Assembly: GCF_007990775.1 (NCBI RefSeq) | Contig: NZ_BJXB01000012.1 | Span: forward strand, 1-64,000 | Reading direction: 5' to 3' | Length of the DNA: 64,000 nt | Source of the DNA: Deinococcus cellulosilyticus NBRC 106333 = KACC 11606 | Lineage (GTDB): Bacteria > Deinococcota > Deinococci > Deinococcales > Deinococcaceae | Part shown: in pieces, positions 59,853 to 64,000 of the stretch | Layout: each line of letters begins with the position of its first letter | Position numbering within the stretch: position 1 is the stretch's first letter | Made by a program: the position numbers and the translations under genes | The notes under the pieces: generated by a model | What the model was told of the DNA's origin: nothing | Databases searched by the model: none | The model's input: the letters and a program-made list of their open reading frames with translations, nothing else

Positions 59853-62800
59853 ATGTCAACAGGCAGCAGCGGCAGTCTTTCTCTGGGCGACCTGATTTAC
59901 CGTCTGGGATTTGCAAACGAAACAGAATTCATTGATGAAATGGAACGCCTCATGCGTCGCACCGAAGACACGGTGGAAGATGCAGCAGCAGAGGCAGGAG
60001 AGAGCGGGGGCAATCGCTTTGGTCAGGAGTTCCGAGAGTCCGCCCTGGGGAACTTGAAGGATCTGACCATCGGGTCTTTCCTAGGAGACACCCTCAGTAA
60101 CGCCTTCCAGGGGGCCATTGATGCAGCAAAGCAATTTGCCGATGACTCTGTTCAGGAGTTTGCACGATACGAGCAGGGTGTGGTGCAAATGCAACTGGCA
60201 GGTACCCAGAACATTGCCCTGATGGAAGAGAAACTGCATCAACTATCAGAGGAATTTAAAGTCTTCTCTGACACTGATTTCAGCCTTGCCACCGGAGAAA
60301 TGATCAAGGCGGGTTACAGCACCGAACAGGCCATGAACCTGGTGCGGGGTGGGGCGAAGCTTGCCAAGAGTGAAATTGACCCCTTGAAGGGCAGCTTCCT
60401 GGACTTAGGCGAACAGGTGAAGGCTGTTTCAGACATCACATCTGGCTTCCACATGGATTTGAACGATGCCTCCAAAGCCACAGACATCCTTGCCAAGACT
60501 GTGGACTTGCTGTCCAAAGGATCTCAGGATTCAAAGCTTTCACTGGCTGAACTCGTGCCCGCTGTAACTGAAAATGCAGCCACCTTCTATGCTGCCCACA
60601 TCAACCTGACCCAGCTGACCGCCACCCTTGCCACAGCAAAACAAAACGGGTTGGATATGGCGGAGGCATCCAACCTGCTGGGGTCGGTCATTGGAACAAT
60701 GATGTCCCCTCCCAAAGAACTGAAAGAGCACTTTGATCGGCTGGGAATCTCGATCATCAAGAGTGATGGAACATTCCGCAGCTATACCGAGGTGCTAAAG
60801 AACTTGGCTGGAGTTCTCCAGCAGGGCGGCAAAGGGGCGCAGGCAATCGGTGACGCCTTCGATTCCTCCCAGCAAAAATTGGTTCTGGCTCTAGGCCAAT
60901 CTGTGGACACCATTGAAGCTTTTGAAAAGTCCCTGTCTGAAGCAGATGGCACCGCTGACAAACTGGGAGCCACCTTACAGAACACTGTGATCGGCCACAT
61001 GAAGGAAACGGAAGCCCAGACTGCGAATGCCCGACGCGAACTGGGCGAACAGCTTGCTCCTGTCATTCTGGACTTGCACCAGAGTGTGCTGCCCCCACTG
61101 GTGGCTGTTCTCAAAGAAATCATTGGGCTCTGGAAAGACTGGCAATTTCTGATCACAGGAACAAATGCACTCCTGAAACAAATGGATGCAGACTCCATCA
61201 ACAGTTTGAAGCCACGCTTTGGGGACAATGCCGAGCGTGTCAACAACATGACAAACGACATCATCAAGCAGAAAGAAAACCTGCAAAAATTGGAGCAGGC
61301 CTATAAAGATGCAGACAAAGCAGCCCAGATCACCCGGCTGCGCATGCGCACCAGTGGCAAATGGGAAGACTCCGCAGATTACAAGAACATGGTGGAGACC
61401 CGTCGTCAGTTGGAAGAGGCCCGATTCAAACTCCAGCAGACCCAGGAGGAATTCAAAAAACTGGTTTCCTCTGTCCCTGCACCAAAAAAAGATGCCCCTC
61501 CAAAAGCCAACACCACGCCTCCCCCACCCGTGAGCACTGATGAGGGGGATAATTTGAAGTACACCAATGCTCAGGTGCAAGCCCTCTTGCCCAGAGCAAA
61601 AGAACTGGTGGCAATTCTCAAATCTGCCAAATCAGCAGAGGGTATCGCCGCTGCTTCCACTGCCATTGATGTCTTCACCCACAAAAATGAGGCTGCAAAG
61701 GTTGCCATCGAAGCTGCCACCAAGGCCTGGGAAATCCAGCATAGAGGGGTCAAAGAAGGGGCATCTGCCCTGGAAGTCCTGACTTTGCAGTACAAAAACA
61801 ACCTGATCACTGTGACACAGTACCGCGCAGGCCTGGAATCCATCAGGGATGCCAACGAACGGGTAGCCAAGAGCAATACCCAGGGGACAGAAAAATGGGT
61901 GAAGGCCCAGGAGACCATCAGCAGGGTAAACACTGCCCTGAAAGACTTGGAGCAGAAGAAGCAGCGGAGTGTGCTGGATGAGTACAGCACCCGTGTGGAT
62001 CAGTTGGCCCAGCGTTTTGCCAGTGGGAAAATCACCTTCGAAGAGTACGCCGGTGGCATTGCCAGTCTGGAAAAACAACTGTCTGCCTTCCTGAAGGGGC
62101 AACCTGCAGACAGTGACTTTGCAAAGGGCATCAAAGCCCTGCTTTCCAAACTCGATCAGGGCAAACAGGACATCAAGCAATTCGTGGCAGACAGTGACAG
62201 GGCTGTGCAAGACCTGATCAAGCAGGCAGGGGACCTGGATGAAGCGTGGTACAAAAGCAGAACCCAGGATTCAAGCAAAGCCCTCATGCTCAGTGAAATC
62301 CAGTCTGCCCTGGATGCGTTTGAGCAAAGCCGTGGCCCGCAGTACGTCATTGATCTGGTGAATTACCTGGTTTCCCACAATGAGCTGAAGGCTGATGAGG
62401 GGGTGACTGCTTATCTTGCTGCCCTCAAAACCCGCATGGATGAGGCTGCCACTGCTGCTTCCAACCTGCAACAGGCCCTGGAGAACATGGACCAGAGGGC
62501 AGCCGATCAGGCCCTCGATGAGTGGGCGGCTGGACTGAAAGACAGGTCCCTGGAAGACCTGATTTCTCTCAGGGACAGCCTGAATGCAGAGTGGCTGGAC
62601 GCAGAATCTCCTGCTCTGCAGGCCCAGCTGGACCGTGAGTTGTCTGCCGTCAATGATGTGATTGCTGGGAAGCAAAAGGAACAACTGGAGATTTACCAGA
62701 AAGCCCTCGAGGGGTTGAAGAAATTCTATGCTGATCGGCAGAAAGCAGCAGAGGATGCCCAGAAATCTCTGGCTGAATCCCTGGATTTTCAGGACCAGAG

Positions 62801-64000
62801 GGAGCTTGGTGCTGCTCTGGAAGACTGGAGGGCAGGGCTTCAAACGAAAACACTGGATGAACTGCTTGCCGTCCGGGCAGACTGGCAAGACCAGATCACC
62901 CAGGCGGCACTGGGTGGGGACAAACCTCTGGCAGAACAACTGACCAGAGAGCTCGATGTGGTCAATCAGGTAATTGGAGACACCCAGAAAAGCATCATTG
63001 ACATCTACCAGAAAGGTCTGGATGGAGTCAAAAAATTCTATGCTGACCGCAAAAAGGCCCGTGAGGACGCACAAAAAGATCAGGAAGCTGCAGACAAAAA
63101 AGCACAAGACGCCCTGGAACGGTCCCTGTCTATCATCGATGACAGCGATGCAGCTGCTGCCCTGGAAGATTGGAAGAACCTGTTGGGCAAGGAAACCATT
63201 GAGGAACTGAACCAGCGTAAAATCGATCTGGCAACCCAGTTCCGTGAAGCTGCGCTCTCAGGAGATGGGGAGCTTGCCAACATCCTGAGGTCAGAAATTG
63301 CCGCACTGGATCAGGTGATTTCCGACAAGCAGAAACAGATCATGGCTGATCTGAACAGCATTGTGGATGGGTACAGAAAGATTGCCCCCCAGATGATGCA
63401 GACTCGCAAGGCGCTGGCCGACATCCCTAAATTTATTGAGGGGGATGGGCAGGGGTCCCCGCTTGGTGGAGATGCGCTGGAGAACAATGAAGAACTGCTC
63501 ACCCAGTTGCAACTGCTGAAAGACGAATACAGCGACACAGGGGACCTGCAGGCCTACCTGGACAAACTGAACGCCCTGACCACCAAAGCCCGTGAGGGAA
63601 CCGAGGCCTTCCGGGAAATCCAGGGTGCACTGGGAGATGCGTTCAAAGAATCCCTGACATCAGGAGGGCAGGAGAAACTGGCCCAATCCTATCTGAATGG
63701 TCTGTTCGGGCCGGACTTCCAGTTCAGTGAGCAGAGCGAAGCCAACCTGGGCAAGGCCTTCAATGGCCTGATTGAAAGGGGTCTAGGGGGCACCCAGGTT
63801 GCAGCCACAGTGCAGGCCGCCTGGGAGAAAGCCTTCAGTGATGATGCCGCTACTGACCTGATCAGGGATTTTTGGACCAAAGTGAATGGGGCTGTCACCC
63901 AGGGGCATGATGGCCTGATGGCGAACCTCACAGACCGTGAGGGCATCCAGGCACTGGATGAAGAAATCGAGGGTATCATTGAACAGCTAACCGCTCTGGG
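59853..64000 (+). CDS. Tail tape measure protein, 3' end beyond window
   Basis: Open for at least 1382 codons to the window edge. The N-terminus (LGDLIYRLGFANETEFIDEMERLMRR) and the segment LSLAELVPAVTENAATFYAAHINLTQLTATLATAKQNGLDMAEASNLLGSVIGTMMSPPKEL...LGISIIKSDGTFRSYTEVLKNLAG match the PhageMin_Tail domain that precedes long coiled coils. A Pro-rich hinge lies near residue 555. From about residue 885 three degenerate repeats of 100-115 residues follow (starts near 62509, 62809 and 63157: ALDEWAAG, ALEDWRAG, ALEDWKN). The length sets tail length. Confidence 0.9.
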   Translation, partial: MSTGSSGSLSLGDLIYRLGFANETEFIDEMERLMRRTEDTVEDAAAEAGESGGNRFGQEFRESALGNLKDLTIGSFLGDTLSNAFQGAIDAAKQFADDSVQEFARYEQGVVQMQLAGTQNIALMEEKLHQLSEEFKVFSDTDFSLATGEMIKAGYSTEQAMNLVRGGAKLAKSEIDPLKGSFLDLGEQVKAVSDITSGFHMDLNDASKATDILAKTVDLLSKGSQDSKLSLAELVPAVTENAATFYAAHINLTQLTATLATAKQNGLDMAEASNLLGSVIGTMMSPPKELKEHFDRLGISIIKSDGTFRSYTEVLKNLAGVLQQGGKGAQAIGDAFDSSQQKLVLALGQSVDTIEAFEKSLSEADGTADKLGATLQNTVIGHMKETEAQTANARRELGEQLAPVILDLHQSVLPPLVAVLKEIIGLWKDWQFLITGTNALLKQMDADSINSLKPRFGDNAERVNNMTNDIIKQKENLQKLEQAYKDADKAAQITRLRMRTSGKWEDSADYKNMVETRRQLEEARFKLQQTQEEFKKLVSSVPAPKKDAPPKANTTPPPPVSTDEGDNLKYTNAQVQALLPRAKELVAILKSAKSAEGIAAASTAIDVFTHKNEAAKVAIEAATKAWEIQHRGVKEGASALEVLTLQYKNNLITVTQYRAGLESIRDANERVAKSNTQGTEKWVKAQETISRVNTALKDLEQKKQRSVLDEYSTRVDQLAQRFASGKITFEEYAGGIASLEKQLSAFLKGQPADSDFAKGIKALLSKLDQGKQDIKQFVADSDRAVQDLIKQAGDLDEAWYKSRTQDSSKALMLSEIQSALDAFEQSRGPQYVIDLVNYLVSHNELKADEGVTAYLAALKTRMDEAATAASNLQQALENMDQRAADQALDEWAAGLKDRSLEDLISLRDSLNAEWLDAESPALQAQLDRELSAVNDVIAGKQKEQLEIYQKALEGLKKFYADRQKAAEDAQKSLAESLDFQDQRELGAALEDWRAGLQTKTLDELLAVRADWQDQITQAALGGDKPLAEQLTRELDVVNQVIGDTQKSIIDIYQKGLDGVKKFYADRKKAREDAQKDQEAADKKAQDALERSLSIIDDSDAAAALEDWKNLLGKETIEELNQRKIDLATQFREAALSGDGELANILRSEIAALDQVISDKQKQIMADLNSIVDGYRKIAPQMMQTRKALADIPKFIEGDGQGSPLGGDALENNEELLTQLQLLKDEYSDTGDLQAYLDKLNALTTKAREGTEAFREIQGALGDAFKESLTSGGQEKLAQSYLNGLFGPDFQFSEQSEANLGKAFNGLIERGLGGTQVAATVQAAWEKAFSDDAATDLIRDFWTKVNGAVTQGHDGLMANLTDREGIQALDEEIEGIIEQLTAL

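Larger units (their letters stand above)
33740..64000. mobile_element. Temperate siphovirus-like prophage, right end not in window
   Basis: Integrase, two-gene repressor and Cro-like switch, early operon, replication protein, terminase, portal, head, connector and tail genes follow in canonical order over more than 30 kb. Lysis genes, baseplate and receptor-binding proteins and attR are outside the window. Structural genes look intact, so the phage may be functional. Confidence 0.95.

Overview
The window looks like a Deinococcus-type genome (Deinococcota). It is GC-rich, with Gram-positive-style GGAGG ribosome sites next to many genes whose ATG follows a TAnnnT -10 box by 6 nt. That arrangement implies leaderless mRNA, which is common in Deinococcus. 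The gene content also fits: an Nramp Mn transporter under a DtxR-type operator, a PA2169-family protein, an AMIN/M1 peptidase and a sugar ABC locus. The genus is inferred; no rRNA or tRNA gene is visible.

Region 1 (1-33.6 kb) is host chromosome. From left to right it holds: a truncated sugar-binding protein divergent from a LacI repressor; a divergent HxlR regulator and oxidoreductase; a GAF/SARP regulator with a cupin; a PA2169 protein; an FAD oxidoreductase; two CNNM/CBS membrane proteins; an atypical receiver; an M23 peptidase/propeller protein; an AMIN-M1 peptidase; mntH; a branched-chain amino-acid-type ABC operon (livF-G-M-H plus a binding protein and an alpha/beta hydrolase); a MetX-like acyltransferase; and a repeat-rich hypothetical protein. 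It ends with an amino-sugar/chito-oligosaccharide locus: a GH9 enzyme divergent from a PfkB kinase, then binding protein, two permeases, GH20 hexosaminidase and a ROK regulator. Degenerate 7-nt tandem repeats, often as inverted pairs, sit in at least six gaps of this region and I see none in the prophage.

Region 2 (about 33.74 kb to the right edge) is a temperate siphovirus-like prophage inserted in a DUF1697 gene, of which only the first 47 codons remain here. Next to the integrase lies a markedly AT-rich DUF3800 gene. The immunity region has a two-gene repressor: an XRE protein with a degenerate S24-like tail, and a separate S24 protein that keeps the Ser/Lys dyad and the Ala-Gly cleavage site. 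These diverge from a leaderless Cro-like gene whose -35 lies in a palindrome. A tightly overlapping early operon (37.4-44.8 kb) follows, with a replication protein carrying iteron-like repeats and a PD-(D/E)XK-like protein. Then come terminase, portal, MuF-metallopeptidase fusion, protease-scaffold-capsid fusion, connectors, tail tube, frameshifted tail chaperones and the start of the tape measure, which runs off the window.

The most striking new signal is a conserved leader of 61-62 nt, TAnACTGAA followed by a hairpin that buries the ribosome site. It stands immediately before three key late genes (terminase large subunit, capsid polyprotein, tape measure), and a variant stands before a fourth gene. 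Two probable lysogenic cargo units sit among the structural genes: a secreted Cys-rich protein on the opposite strand, and an Excalibur lipoprotein followed by a two-helix membrane protein.
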